From: Patiria miniata
Lineage: Eukaryota; Echinodermata; Asteroidea; Valvatida; Asterinidae
Reading direction: 5' to 3'
Length of the DNA: 64,000 bases
Assembly: GCF_015706575.1 (NCBI RefSeq)
Contig: NW_024037063.1
Location: 15,438,927 to 15,502,926, forward strand
Shown: positions 1-12,373 of the stretch, one piece after another
How positions within the stretch are numbered: the stretch's first letter is position 1
How the letters are laid out: each line of letters begins with the position of its first letter
The notes under the pieces: generated by a model
Told to the model about the DNA's origin: nothing
Seen by the model: the letters and a program-made list of their open reading frames with translations, nothing else
Database searches by the model: none
Position numbers and translations under genes: made by a program

Positions 1-282
1 AACAAAGCACGCTGATCAATCAATAATAATAAATTTGCTTCATTTTCAGTGACATGTGTTAATAACTTTGGGAATAAATTGCTGCAAAAACATTGTCGGT
101 GCTTTTTGATGAGAAGTTTTTCAATACTTTTATGCAAATTTAATGGTCTTAAGCTACGTGCATGTCACATTATGACACACGTACAAACTATCCTTGCAAA
201 CCTGAACAGATCCTGCATTCCTTTTTCGCTTCATTTCTTTTTCATGGGAGGGGGTAGTACAGTGAAGAGTCATGTGACTTAC

Positions 283-410
283 TTGCTGGGCAAGGCTTGT
301 GATGCAGCACTGGTAGGTGGAGGGGTAGTAGTCGTATCAGTGGAATACTCAGACATTGGAGGACCAGGGGCAGCATTGTCTGGCAACATATTGGGTTGGA
401 ACGACTGGGT
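283..410 (-). CDS. p53/p63/p73-like: p53-family exon c: Pro/Ser/Thr linker before the DNA-binding domain
   Basis: The acceptor is ttatttgttgtcag and the donor is GTAAGT (282-277). The frame is phase 0 from the previous exon. The 128-bp exon encodes a linker rich in Pro, Thr and Ser and stops after two bases of what should be Asn. The next exon, expected to start the DNA-binding domain, is not within bases 1-282. Confidence 0.75.
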
Positions 411-3400
411 CTGACAACAAATAAAGTAAGAACAAAAAAGACATTTTTAATTACTTACATGTGGGTCCACCAATTAACATCAAATCATTCTATTTTATGT
501 AACAATGTTTCCTTCTCGTAAGCTGTTTGTATTGGACTATTTTTGGGTGAGATTTTAACAAGACAAGTTAATCTGAATGGCTACGTATAACAGTTAATAC
601 TGCCTTGTTACAAAGCATGTTAAAATGGTTAATGACCAGTGTCCATAATCTTCATTGACTTCCATAAACAAAGTCAAGTGCAAGTGTATGAAGAAAGGAT
701 TGAATGCCAGCTGAAGAACCATGCACAGCCGGTGTGCAAGTGCCTGTGTAGTGTGACCTTCATGCTGTGCTGTTTGTACTGTGTTATGGACTGGACTTGC
801 ACTGTCTACACTGGACATTAAAAAAACAATTGACCAGGTCACTTTTACTGGACAAAGTTTGGCTGGTACAAGTAGTCACTTGGCTCAGGAAAAGTAACTG
901 AGAGGAAAGTTTTCCAAGCTGTTGACACTGGACTTAACATGGCAAAATAACCATCGTCTCAGTGAGTTCTACCCCCAAAACAAACCCTGAGTGCAAAGTC
1001 TGCAGACCATTTATGCATCACCATTTAAAGTGTACCATTTTTTTTGGGATTGGTGCAATTTAGTCAGCTCTTTCGGGCTGATTTAGACTATTAGAGGATT
1101 TAAGCAATTTAACTACAAAATTCCATAGGGAAAAACAGTGTCAATCATGTGTTATATGTACTGTAAATCAATTGATTGACACAGACAAAATCTAGAAGTC
1201 AACAGTTACGACACAAAACAAATTTTCATTGGGTACATGCATGTTCTGGAAAACAAAACTACATTTTTCTCTTTTGGATGTCTTTGCAACACTTTGAGTA
1301 AGGACTTTAATTTTGGGTCTCTTACCAATCAAAAGACCCACCATAAACTGTTAAAGTTTGTTTGTATATATTCGTACACACCGTGTGCATGTCCATGTCC
1401 ATGTCAATGTACATGAAGATGTACATGAAGGTGTACATGTACACGTCTACATGTACATGTACACAGCATGTTCCCCTAAGTAAAACTAATAACATTTTGG
1501 GAAACCACTTACCACCAAGCGACTGACTAATTTTGAAAGCTTTACTTTTGGTCCTGTATTAATAAACATCTTGCCTCTGTTCTTTAAGAACATGTACATG
1601 AAAGTTGATGTCCAGCTAGTGATCTTTCATCCCCAACTCACTTTACACTGTACACATACATTGTACTTTGACCCACTTCAACACAGTGAGCATTAGCATC
1701 AAGTAGAGCACCCAATTCTAGTGGACTTCAAATTGTCCGTAATCATTGAGCTATGACAGGCCATGTCTGGGCACCATTCAGTCACCAATTGGCATGATCA
1801 ATATTTCACTGAAAGCACGCAAAGCCCAATGAGAGCATGAGAATCCACCTGATCAAAATACAGGCGCATCAAAACGATCTCATTCCTGACCAGGGGAACT
1901 GTATTTTCAATAGATGAACAGTACTCATTATACCAAATGTAAAGGTACATGTTTGATTACAGCCAAACAAAAATGACACTGCAATGACACACACCCCTAC
2001 TCAATGGACTAGTCCAAATTTCACTTCAATATTGGCTTCTGGTCATCCAACCATTTGCATCCCCCAGATGCCCCTTTGTTATGAAGAAGCTTAGCATGCA
2101 AAGAAGAAAAACCATAAGATCATCTATTGACCACATATTTTGATCCTGAAGGCAATGGTGTGATTTTAAAAAGAATTCTTATGCGAATCTCAACCAAGAA
2201 ACAATGCGTTCTATTTGGGAATGGTTTGCTGACACAAGAGGTGTGCCAAACTAGTTGAAGACCACTCATTAAAACTCCATGATTAATTTCCACCAGATGC
2301 CCTACACATGTAATATTGTTCCATGTTGTTTTTCTATGTACATGTGGTTCTTAAGTACACTGGCTCTATGTTTCAGTGTGTTGTTTATGATAAGCTTTAC
2401 TTCCTGGACGGTCATTTCAGATCACATGGAATACATGTACATTTTGTAAGTTATCATGGAAAAATCATCAACTACATGAGAATAAATAACACACCAACAA
2501 TAAAAATCAAAATAAGACCTTTGTGATAAGTCCGTTGTAAAAGACACACATTTTACATGCACAGAGTGTGAAGAAAAAGTCACAAATTAAAACATACTAA
2601 CAAAATCTCAACAATTCCCTGCAAACAGAAAAACTACTTTACTAAATAACACACTACCATCAGGAAATTACTAACTGGCCAATTTTTTAAGTTATAACTT
2701 TCGTAAAACTTTCCTAATGTTTCCTATCATCAAGACAATCAGATTTTTCAGAGCATACTGATTTGAACTTTAGTTTCACAACCAACCGGTTCTTTTCAGA
2801 ACCACAGTCGTACATCTTCTCAAAAGAGATTCCTCCACAGTTACCACAAACCCTCACTAGTTTACACTACCGCCATGCAAAGTTACATTACAAATCTCAT
2901 TCATTTTTCAAAAACAATCAGCTCTCAAATCTTATGAGACATCCTTTCTAGGATTAAGCAGCGCACGGTCAGCCGTGGCCAGTCCCCAGGTAGTGCCCGG
3001 AGCATTGCCCAGATCAGTCTGTCAGCCTGCTACAGGCAGGATTGAACTCTCCATGAGGAAAAGCTATTTACGTCCCTGCATTACACACATCGACCTATGC
3101 ACAGGATGACATGTAAATCTCTTGCTTACAAAAATGAGAGTCATGTTGGAAGTTTTTACAAGTGGAATTGTTATTTTAAGAACTCTAACCTATAGATGTT
3201 GAATTAATGCCAAATTCCCATTGGGTGCACAAAATCATTTTAAAGCTCTAGAAATATATCACACCCTGAAACTGAAATTGTAAGTCACAGTAGAGCTTCA
3301 CTTTGAACATAAACAGATCTGAATGGAATGAATATCTGGTGACAGTATAAATGTAAACAAAGCTGCATTAAGGTACAATGTATTCTAAATCACAAGGAAG

Positions 3401-6400
3401 TTTATTCTCACTGAACCTTACTAAAAATTAGTCCCACTAACTGGGGCGCTAGAACTCCTTTTTTGACATTTGGGATATTGGTCTGTCGTACTAGCGTCCC
3501 ACTAAGGAAGTATTCTCAATGTTGCAATTTCAAAGTTCACCACAAAAATCATGCAAAATACTTGACAAAAATACCTTTGAAAGCACCTACTGGCTTCTCC
3601 ACATGTCAAAGACGAAGTAATGGGGTTTCAATGATACTCACGAATATTTTTTGGGTTGCAAATCCATGAAATTTAACCACTATAGCACAGACATCATACA
3701 GCGATCATTCAATAATGTTGTGGCTGTTTTTTAGCAACGCATTGTCTATGCATCTAGCGCCGGGGACACGACCGTGTACTGAGTCAAAACACAAATTCCG
3801 CGTGTAGATCGGGGGAAGCAACAACGAATGTTTCATGACAAGGCAATTGCAACATTGAGATTGCTTCTGTAGTGGGACGCTAGTACGACGGACCAACTTC
3901 CCAAATGTCAAAAAAGGAGTTATTGCGCCCCAGTTACTGGGACTAACTAAAAGTATACCTTTCCTCAAATATCTCCTTACTCATATTAAACATTGAATAA
4001 CACTGACCTATGACATTCAGAATGGCTTACACATCTTGGCCTTCCACAGGTGACTATAATCTCATATATGACTATATAAGTCTCATATTTCATGGCGTGT
4101 CGTTCAACTGCATGGAAACAAATTATGAACAATCTGTCGGACAGTTTTGCTGCATAAGGTAGATATAATCTACCGTAATTTTCGGAATATAAGCCGTGGC
4201 TTATACGTTGAATTTGCCCATGAAAATGTTTACTGCGGCTTATACACAGGGCGGCTTATACGCCGAGCCTTGAAGAATAAAAATAAGATTCACATGTGTA
4301 TTTAATGTACTGGTACAAGTAGAGATGTGTTGCTGAAATGAAATATAAATTAAGAAAGTCATTAACAAACCGAAACCACGTCTCACGTAAAGGTACCGAG
4401 CGGTAAAAAGTACGGTGATGAAAGCTGTCTTCGACACTTAGGACTAGCCGTACGTGATACTGGTACAGTGCAGCAGCGATATGCAGCATGCTTTCCCCCA
4501 GTGGACCACACCATTTGTGGTAATAAAGGGGTGTTCTTTCTTGGGAACAATGATTACCAATATTACCGCTAAAAAAAAAGACGGCTAAAATTTGTATGAC
4601 GTTCGAAAAACTTATTTATTACATAATCAGTTGTTCCACGTCACAATATATTTTGTTTTCTTGAAATGTATTCAAGAAACGATGTAAAACTCAAAAGAGG
4701 GACTAAATCACCCCTTACAAAATTAATGGTTCGTCTATTAAAATGTCCGCTTCGTTTTGACTATTTCCGAAGAAAGTTACGATCGAAACTTGAATTTTTT
4801 TCGCAACTACTCGTTAGTAATCGCAACAATTTGATAAGTTTTGAGGTAAAAACGGACCTGTTTATTCTTAGGACAAAACAAATCAGCATCTGTTGCCACA
4901 AAAGCAAGATTTGTAGTGCTCCAGTCAGACAACACACGGTGGGTTTCATACTCTCTCACGTGCTGTGGGAAGATGTTGTCATTCACCGGCGTGCGTGGCG
5001 CAGGCCGCCGGGCTATGACGGGGCAGCCGGCAGCAGTTCCCGGTGTTTATTTCTCATCAATTCCCATATTTGTTTGTAAAAGTATCGATTGTAAATGATT
5101 TGATATAATTTTTGTGGCCCTTTTAATAGCTTCTGTAGTGTAAATGGAACTGGTTCAGAGCATTTTGACTAGAATTTGGAGGGCTTACAAAATTGAAACC
5201 GCAGCGGTCGCTGCGGCTTATACGCCGGTGAGGCTTATACGCCGACTTCAAATCTTAATTTGCAGATTTTTGCGTGCTGCGGCTTATACGCCGCGCGGCT
5301 TATATTCCGAAAATTACGGTAAGTAGTGCAGTTTCCAAGGTAATGTGGAATTCCTCCTTTTTTCTTCTTCTTTACTTAAACATTTAGGGTTTGATCACTC
5401 AAGGGATCAATTTCATTTCAAAAGAAGAATTCCTGAATTCCACTCATTTTTACTAGACGTAAATCATTGACCTTACACGTATACCCAGTTGTCATAGCTA
5501 TAAAATACCCTTTGACTGTCCAGTTTTACCGAGCATGATTGACAAATCATGCACTCCAAACATTTCAGTTCCTCTGCAACATGTAAATGTGCATCTTTTA
5601 TTTTAGAATATCTAATTACTTCTTTTAAAAACATACTAAACAATATTTTTGAAATACTTTGTCTAGTTAAGGGTTGGCATTGTCAGGATAAGATTCAACA
5701 TTGACTTCTGGCCAATTAATTAGCATCTCTGTTCCAGCTTCAGTCCAACCACACTGAAGGAACATGATACAGAATGTATGCACAGACTATTTTTTAAGCA
5801 ATCATTTTCTAATTACTTGTCAAACCTAATACTTTTACCCCTTAATAAAGCAATTTTCTCATAAAAAAACATGTTGAAGTTTTCAATGTCATCCCCAATC
5901 AAGTTCAATGTCTTAATACTTTTAGTTAATTAATCTAATACAAAGAATTGCATGCTCTCAGAAGCAATCCTGCAGACAAAAGTATTGCATTCCATACTCA
6001 ACGTCAATTGCACCACAACAGTTAAAGGTTGCAATAATTTCAATTTCGTTTGAACTTCCTTCCTTCTTAAAATCAATATATTCTTTTTTAAAAATACATT
6101 AAAGGTGTGAGATACAACTTATAAAGTAAATTCTTATAAAAATTACGTGAGAAAAGGCGAGGATTACCTGTGTTTCTCTGACCATCGTTAGTCCTATGTT
6201 GCATAGCCACTGCATATTAGGGTTTACGTCGTAGCTATCCGTTGACATTCCCTCGATTAGTAAAGTCCCAAATGAAATACCTTATTTTTTCGATTCCAAC
6301 GTGTATCATCATCATCAAGTCTGCCTGAACTACTTTCCTGGCCTAGGTAACTTGAATATGCATGAGCAAAGGAAGACCTTGAAATCCATATTCAGCAAGG

Positions 6401-8556
6401 CAGTTTCCTTATTTGTATCACAGTGATAACGATCAGCCAACCAGATTTCTAGGATCCTGGCATGAATTTCCATATTCATGATGTTGTGGTTCACATGCCA
6501 CTGACCTTAAATCATGGGTTTATTTAGGTCTGAGCGTTGGTAACTTATTTTTACACAGAGCCCGGGCAAGCTCAGACTTGTCCAAAGCTGATTTGGGATA
6601 AACCATTATCCAGACATAGGGGTGATGCATTACCACTGTACATAATATGGGACTGTATCTATTGTAGGGATAGTATTTACTCTTAAATAACATCACTAAA
6701 TGAATGTACTATTATATACAATTTTGTAAATAATAATTAATTTGATTAACATTTTGCCATAAACTTTGTTTAGATCACAAATGAGAGTCCAGTAGATCTA
6801 TTTAGACCCTACTGATATGGAATAATGAAACAGTCAAAAATATAGTGTTATCTCATTTGAATACAACTGGTTTTGTTTATTGAGTGACTGCCAATCTGTA
6901 AATGAACCAATAAAGTTGTTGTGACAATGGGCTGTACCATTCATAATGGTAGGGGGGCTGGCACTATGATGGAGAAAAACGCAACAAGCATCGGCTGAAT
7001 GTAGTGAGCCCTCTTGTGTTCATGCTGGCGAGAACAGTGCTTCAATAATATTATGCAGCTTTCATCGTAGAGACACTCTTCATCATTCATGCATTGCCAA
7101 ATTACACACAAGGAAAACTTACCTAAGCAAGTTTTTTATACATATATGTGTAAGTCCAAGAATTCGGGCACAATAATTGCCCCGCTGAGGGGCCATTCAG
7201 AATTTATAACTTTTTTTTTTTTTTTTTTTTTGGAAATTGTTTTGACCACCCACCCACCCCATATTCTGACTTTTAAACGTTGAACGACTAGTCAATATAT
7301 CCTACACACTGAAGAACAAAGTAATGCCTCAAATGAAGCAGATATTTGAGGTCAATGCTCATTGCTCTCCCAGCTCAGGAGTTTTCAATGGCTTTTCCAG
7401 GCTTCCAGCATGCAACTTTGTAGTTGAAACAGAAGAGAAAATTGCCAAGCACACAAAACTTTGTACAATGTTTTCAGTTTTCTATGACAATATATCTAAA
7501 ATATCACAAAACCTAGCTGCAACCCTCTGTAAAAATGTTTTTATTTTGCACACAAACAGATGGGCCTTGTAAGCAGACTGCATGGCTGCCGGTCCATACA
7601 TGATCAGCACTACATGCACTACGTGTTGGTGGCAATCAGCCTATTCCGCAGGAACCGAATTACTCTCAGCCTACCAGTAATTCCACATTTGTAAAGTAAC
7701 ATTCAATAACTAAACAACAATGAATCACATTTTTATTGCTAGAAAAATAGATAACTTCGATCAATGTAGATAACAAATCTATTTTGGGGGTATGAAATAA
7801 CCAATCAGTCAATCACTAATAACTCACCTGAGTGAAGTTACTGATATCCAGAGGAACACCTTGTGGACCAAGCTCAATTTGCTGCAAAGAGACATCCACA
7901 TTGTTCTCCACCAAATCCCCACCTTGGAATTCAGAAAAATTCCAATCCACAGGATTGGCACAGACAGAGTTGATATTCCTATTCAAAGAAATAAAAAATG
8001 CACAACTATTATTTAACACATTTCAAAATTAAATCTTATACTAATTCTTGTTTTTCCTACGGAATTGCCAAAATCCACTGGAAGTGTAATGCGACAAATT
8101 CATTCGGATTAGGCCCCCAAAAAATACTTCTGCTTCCGGTTACCCGGAAGCAGGATGTTACAAATTTACCATCAACATGTTCACCTTTACAAAATGCAAA
8201 CATGATGCTATGGGCTTTATTAACAATGCTACTTATTACACTGAACTGGTTTTGTGCAGCAGTTAAATGCACACAAGATATACACAGGAGCAAGACACAT
8301 GCCTTAAAATGTTGGCCCGTGCAAAACTGCTAGCATCTATGCAGTTGCAACAGGTTCACTGAGCCTCATTTAAGTTTGTATTCAGGTAATTCCATAAAAG
8401 CACTTACCCATTGTCTGTAACACCAACAAGTTGCGACCATAGCATACTGAATGTGTCATCAGACAGTGGCTGAGACAGGTTGCCACCAGCATCAGAAGTC
8501 TGGGAGATATTCCTCTCAAATGATGAACAATTAGGCTGCTTCTGATCCCCAGACAT
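283..8556 (-). CDS. p53/p63/p73-like: p53/p63/p73-family transcription factor, N-terminal part (three coding exons, continues off the left edge)
   Basis: The joined minus-strand exons 8556..8408, 7978..7828 and 410..283 give about 142 residues in one continuous frame, with GT-AG introns in phases 2 and 0. The first exon holds the acidic transactivation motif SDDTFSMLWSQL. Its F36, W40 and L43 sit in the F-x3-W-x2-L spacing that binds MDM2 and transcription cofactors in p53. The second exon resembles TAp63 exon 3 (SVCANPVDWNF against a p63 SVQPIDLNF-type segment). The third is a Pro/Ser/Thr linker ending in ALPS plus the first two bases of an Asn codon, matching the p63/p73 IPSNTDY junction just before the DNA-binding domain. 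The DNA-binding, tetramerisation and SAM regions must lie to the left of the window. The ATG at 8556 has an in-frame TAG 21 bases upstream, unless an unseen splice acceptor intervenes. Family members are nuclear tetrameric transcription factors for DNA damage and germline surveillance. A single invertebrate p53/63/73 orthologue is likely, but paralogy cannot be settled here. Confidence 0.86.
590..830 (+). repeat. Diverged dispersed repeat, copy 1
   Basis: The stretch gtgtccataat...cattgactt...gaagaaa.gattgaatgc...gtgtgacc is recognisably repeated at about 16530-16690 in the same orientation. An upstream gtattggactattttt block (about 530) is also repeated at about 16285. No termini or coding capacity were recognised. 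Confidence 0.5.
1386..1470. repeat. Microsatellite of tgtacatg/tccatg units
   Basis: Imperfect tandem hexamers of the catgta and catgtc type. Short palindromic acatgtacatg runs of this kind recur across the window (for example 14830, 30782 and 60960). Confidence 0.8.
3428..3946. mobile_element. Foldback/MITE-type element with about 105-bp inverted arms
   Basis: The left arm starting ttagtcccactaactggggc is repeated inverted at the right end (gcgccccagttactgggactaa). Both arms continue through ctccttttttgacatttggg and tactagcgtcccacta to caatgttgcaatt. The arms are about 90% identical. Short open frames on both strands are translations of the same arm. The centre holds no recognisable gene. 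The target-site duplication is unclear. Confidence 0.75.
4171..5321. mobile_element. 1.15-kb non-autonomous DNA transposon with 26-bp perfect TIRs and TA-bounded ends
   Basis: The left end taccgtaattttcggaat continues for 26 bp and is exactly inverted at the right end. Both termini contain extra ggcttatacgcc motifs, several of which are internal palindromes. The outermost TA could be a TA target duplication of Tc1/mariner type. Internal open frames (for example 4666-5079) match no transposase I know. Confidence 0.75.
7211..7231 (+). repeat. Poly-T run
   Basis: An uninterrupted T homopolymer of about 21 bases in the p53-family intron, close to a C-rich tract. It could be the A-tail of a minus-strand retroposed sequence, but no body is recognisable next to it. 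Confidence 0.6.
7828..7978 (-). CDS. p53/p63/p73-like: p53-family exon b: second part of the TA region
   Basis: The acceptor is a T-rich tract ending in tttgaatag, and the donor is GTGAGT at 7827-7822. It encodes residues 50-100 in frame with the preceding exon. The Cys-x3-Pro-x3-Asn-Phe spacing and the acidic stretch after it follow TAp63 exon 3. Confidence 0.85.
8408..8556 (-). CDS. p53/p63/p73-like: p53-family exon a: start codon and transactivation domain
   Basis: The start codon is at 8556-8554 on the minus strand. The exon encodes residues 1-50 and ends in a split GG|G glycine codon at a GTAAGT donor (8407-8402). The motif with F36, W40 and L43 is the family transactivation signature. 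A 5' untranslated exon further right is possible but not seen. Confidence 0.85.
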
Positions 8557-11500
8557 CTTGGACCAATCAGACAGCTAGTAGGTTTGATCAACAAGTATCT
8601 AGTGTGTTAACAGTCCACCCCCGCAGCCTATCTGGGTAGAACAAAAAAAGTCAAGCTGACATTCAATTTTTTACAAAAATCCATTTTTCAAAAACACATA
8701 CAAAAAATAAACAATGTAAAAAAATTATCAAACATTCATTTGCAATCAACCCTTTTTTTTTTAAATTGTTCATCTAAACATTTATGCATTTATAACCAAT
8801 TTTCTTGCAGCAAGTTAGCACCTAATGAGAATTATGGGTGAAAAATGAAATGTTGGGGATCATGACCACCCAAAGGGAATTGGGTAGACAAAAATTAGCT
8901 CATTCCACTAGATTTTGTTGATTTTTATTAGCAAAGACAAAAATAATTGCCCAACAAGTATTATATAGGCAACATGCTCCAAATGGAACGCTGTGGAGCA
9001 GTCATTCAGTCAACACCACTGATTTTAGCCATCCTAATGAATTGCCGAGGATGTACATTTGCCAACGCACACAATATCTTGGTCATCTAACATGTACATA
9101 TAGATATACTCTTTTGAACTCAACCAATCAGCACAAAGTACAATTGTACGACTTGTTGATTTTTATTACACACTGATCAACCAATGAAAAATGTTCTGTT
9201 CTTCTGGTAACCACCCATAAACATCTCTTCCTGGAGGGATAATGAAATCCTCTGATAATGAACCCCTCTGTAATTCACAGGCTGTGTCTGGGATTTCCCT
9301 AATTGCTAATAATCACCTGTATGTGAGAAAGGATTACCATGCTATTTCAATGCATGCCACTAAATCTACTCCATGTACTGTATGTGTACCAGTACAACAT
9401 GTGTACCAGGCATTCAGTGTTCACCTTATTGTTTTCTATTGAATGCCGACCCCCCTCCCATTTAACCACACTGGCCTTTCTTGTTTTGTTAGTGTAGCTA
9501 TAAAGAACACAATCCAAGCAAGGCCCCATGTGTTATTAAGTTACCTTGCCAAACATCTATTGATAGGTCTCCGCTAACTCCTCAACACTGGCAAGATCCA
9601 GTGATCATCTCAATAGCCATTGTCCAATGAGTTCTATTCTAGTACCAGCATGTCCAGCCCCTCAATTAAAGTATCCGATATCACCCTGGCCTGATTAAAG
9701 CCCTGATATCATTATCTGCTTGGATTTCACTACAGCAGTGTTGTTTTGTCCCAGCCCAGCATGAAAAAGAAAGACTTGGTGAAAATGGCACACACATTCT
9801 ATGCACACTTCGCCCACGCTAACTGTTGCCAGAGTTAACTGAACTTTACACTTCCGGAGTTCAAGCTGAACAAAATAAAACTAAACAAGAAAGAAGATAC
9901 TTAGAATCTTGTTCCCAATTTAAACCAAGATGATTCTTGTCACAAACAGTCCTCAGTTTTACACACACAAAAGACATGTACAAAATGTACAAGCTAATTA
10001 CCTGGCTGCCTTGAAAATGGGACAGGGAACATAATAGTCCACAAACTCACTTCAGACTTTATGTACTTGCCAGATTTAAGGCACTGATTTGTCAAGCTTA
10101 TTTTCACTAACACAAATGATCCTTTTAGTCTCTAATGGTTTAATGTGGATGTTTCCAATTGTTTCTAACTATCACTAATTAATATACTTAAACATCTCAT
10201 ACTTTGGCTGGCCCCCCTTTTCATCATATGACAAATGCATACAACTCATTGAGTACAATTGCAGACAAAAGTGATTTGAACTTTGTCCCTTGTCTTCAGT
10301 ATTGTATTTCCGATTGCAGCCGCCATCTTGACCTTTACACAAGTACATGTAAGTTATGCGCATTGATAAATATCCAGGTCGGCCAACTCAACAAAGCACG
10401 GGCGGTACCATTCAAATGGGTTACCAGTGATTATATTGAACAAGCAACAATGTAAGCTCCATCCCATTGAAATTTGCATTCACTGATAAATATTAGAAAT
10501 TGTACCTACTGTATGGCACAAGGCTGATCTACCATTAATGCAACTTATTTTGTTATTGGCAACGAAACTTACTCATAACAAATTGATTTTGTGCAGTATT
10601 CATTACATTCAGAACATCACAATACGTAAAACAATCTAAACAGGAATGTGATCTTGTCAAGAGCAATCCTATATTTTTCCTCATTTACCTGTCAGAAGTT
10701 TACACAAGCTAGGGCACTGTTTTCAAATTCAAGCTTTCTCCTGTTTATTTTGGTTGGGAACTGGCTAAAAATGTGTTCATGTATGCAAAGGAATTTCTCA
10801 CACAAGACAGTGTGCAAATTTTGGCTAACCACAGACACGCACATCTGTACTAGGAATTATGGGCCATGAGAATCGCAAGTTGTGTTGTGGTCTTCTACCT
10901 ATCTTTGTTCTGAATGTTTTTCTCGTACACATGTATATCTGCAAGATGTTCCTTTTTGTTTGGGGGAAAAACCCGACCCATGTCACAGACCATGTACGTA
11001 CAGACTGACGAAAAATAAATACAGCTGACTGAATTCAATTTTTGCCCGAGTACATTATTGTTGGACATAATATAAAAAATTAAAAGTCGTAACGTGAAAC
11101 AGTATTTTTTTTCCCCCTCTCCTGCGCATCCCTCAGACTAAACATTACATTATTCCGCTTGGTGCGCTGTGACTGTTTGCACGTCAATTGAGGTGGACCA
11201 ACGACTGCCATGGCAAACCGCATCACACCATTCACAGGCAATCCTCTAGGCTACGTGTACCGGACTATCTGGGTCAGTGCTGGACGACTCATTAATATGC
11301 AGCAAAAGAAAAACTGACCGACTGACCCCCACATGACTCATGTCTGTCTGGTGCAAGGAATATCACAACACTGGTGTAAAAGCAAAAAGGCTTCAAGAAT
11401 GATACATTTACTGTGCATCTCACTAATGTAATGTCCGTCTGTTGAAATTCAGGTACAAACAGTACATTCACGAATACCCTCAACTTTTGCGAGGAAAAAG

Positions 11501-12226
11501 AACAAATTATAATTTGAACACACACGTTAATGTTGCAACATGAAAACAATATTGCATCGTTTGGACAAAAAGTAAATACAGTAGTTATCCACATACTTAT
11601 TTTAATGTTGGCACTCATTACATAAAAAGTAAAAATTCATATCTTAACAATAAATGGAAATCATGTTTGTTTAAATGCTTAATAAAACGCACAGCCCTCC
11701 AAGAATATTTTTTATTATAGATATTCCACCCAAAAAAAACCCAACATGATCACATACATTCACACACAGGTCAGTTCTTAATGTGTGTACAATTATGGCA
11801 CAAATTGTTTTGCTATTCATAAACATGTATGTCCATTCACCTGGCAGAACAGAATTTCAAATGTCAAGGGTAGGCCCGACAATTTCAAAATGGATCTGAT
11901 ATAGAGTATGACGTCATGTCTAGGTTGGACAGACACTCAAGGACATACCATCAAAAATCAACCCAATCTATTATGAAATGATGCAGCACAACTACAGCGA
12001 TGATGCAAAAGGTTGTTTAGTGAGGATAGCAGTGTCTAGGATGAGTGAGATCGGCTGGCCACCCTGGGAGGATCCAGGGACTCGGTAGGAAAATAGGGAT
12101 GGGGGAGTGGGATGAGGGAGTGGGGTGGGGACACTGGATGACCAAGGTGGTAGTATTTACCGTACCGGTAGTCCCACTGTATCACAGATGTCTGTAGTCG
12201 GTCTGGGGTCTACCCGATGTTCCCCA
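8557..12226. other. 5' flank of the p53-family gene, no gene seen
   Basis: No exon with conserved protein sequence was recognised. The promoter and any 5' untranslated exon of the minus-strand p53-family gene should lie here or further right, but no TATA box or CpG-dense block marks them clearly. G-rich stretches occur at 12060-12140. Confidence 0.5.
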
Positions 12227-12373
12227 ATACCTATGTTCCCCAATACCGATGTTCCCCGAAATCATTAGGATTTGGGTTAGGGTTAGGGTAAGGGTTAGGG
12301 TTAGGGTGAGGGTTAGGGTTAAGGTTATAGGGTAAGGATTTCGGGGAACATCGGTATTGGGGAACATAGGTAT
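12227..12373. repeat. Internal telomere-like (TTAGGG)n tract enclosed by 37-bp perfect inverted repeats
   Basis: Between 12271 and 12335 the sequence is variant TTAGGG repeats (ttaggg, taaggg, tgaggg). It is enclosed by arms 12227-12263 and 12337-12373 that are exact reverse complements (atacctatgttcccc and onward). Each arm itself contains two tandem copies of a gttccccaatacc unit. It therefore looks like a small mobile or foldback unit carrying telomeric repeat, not a chromosome end. Confidence 0.85.

Larger units (their letters stand above)
411..7827 (-). other. 7.4-kb intron of the p53-family gene
   Basis: No exon was found here. The intron contains a diverged dispersed repeat (590-830), a (TACATG)-type microsatellite (1386-1470), two inverted-repeat DNA elements (3428-3946 and 4171-5321) and a poly-T run (7211-7231). 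In vertebrate TP63 and TP73 the corresponding intron holds the promoter for the N-terminally truncated (delta-N) isoforms. No such promoter can be recognised by eye here, so this is only positional inference. Confidence 0.6.

Noticed and set aside
12271..12335. Chromosome end (telomere)
   Set aside because: The repeat tract is only about 65 bp, degenerate, and embedded in ordinary sequence between inverted repeats.
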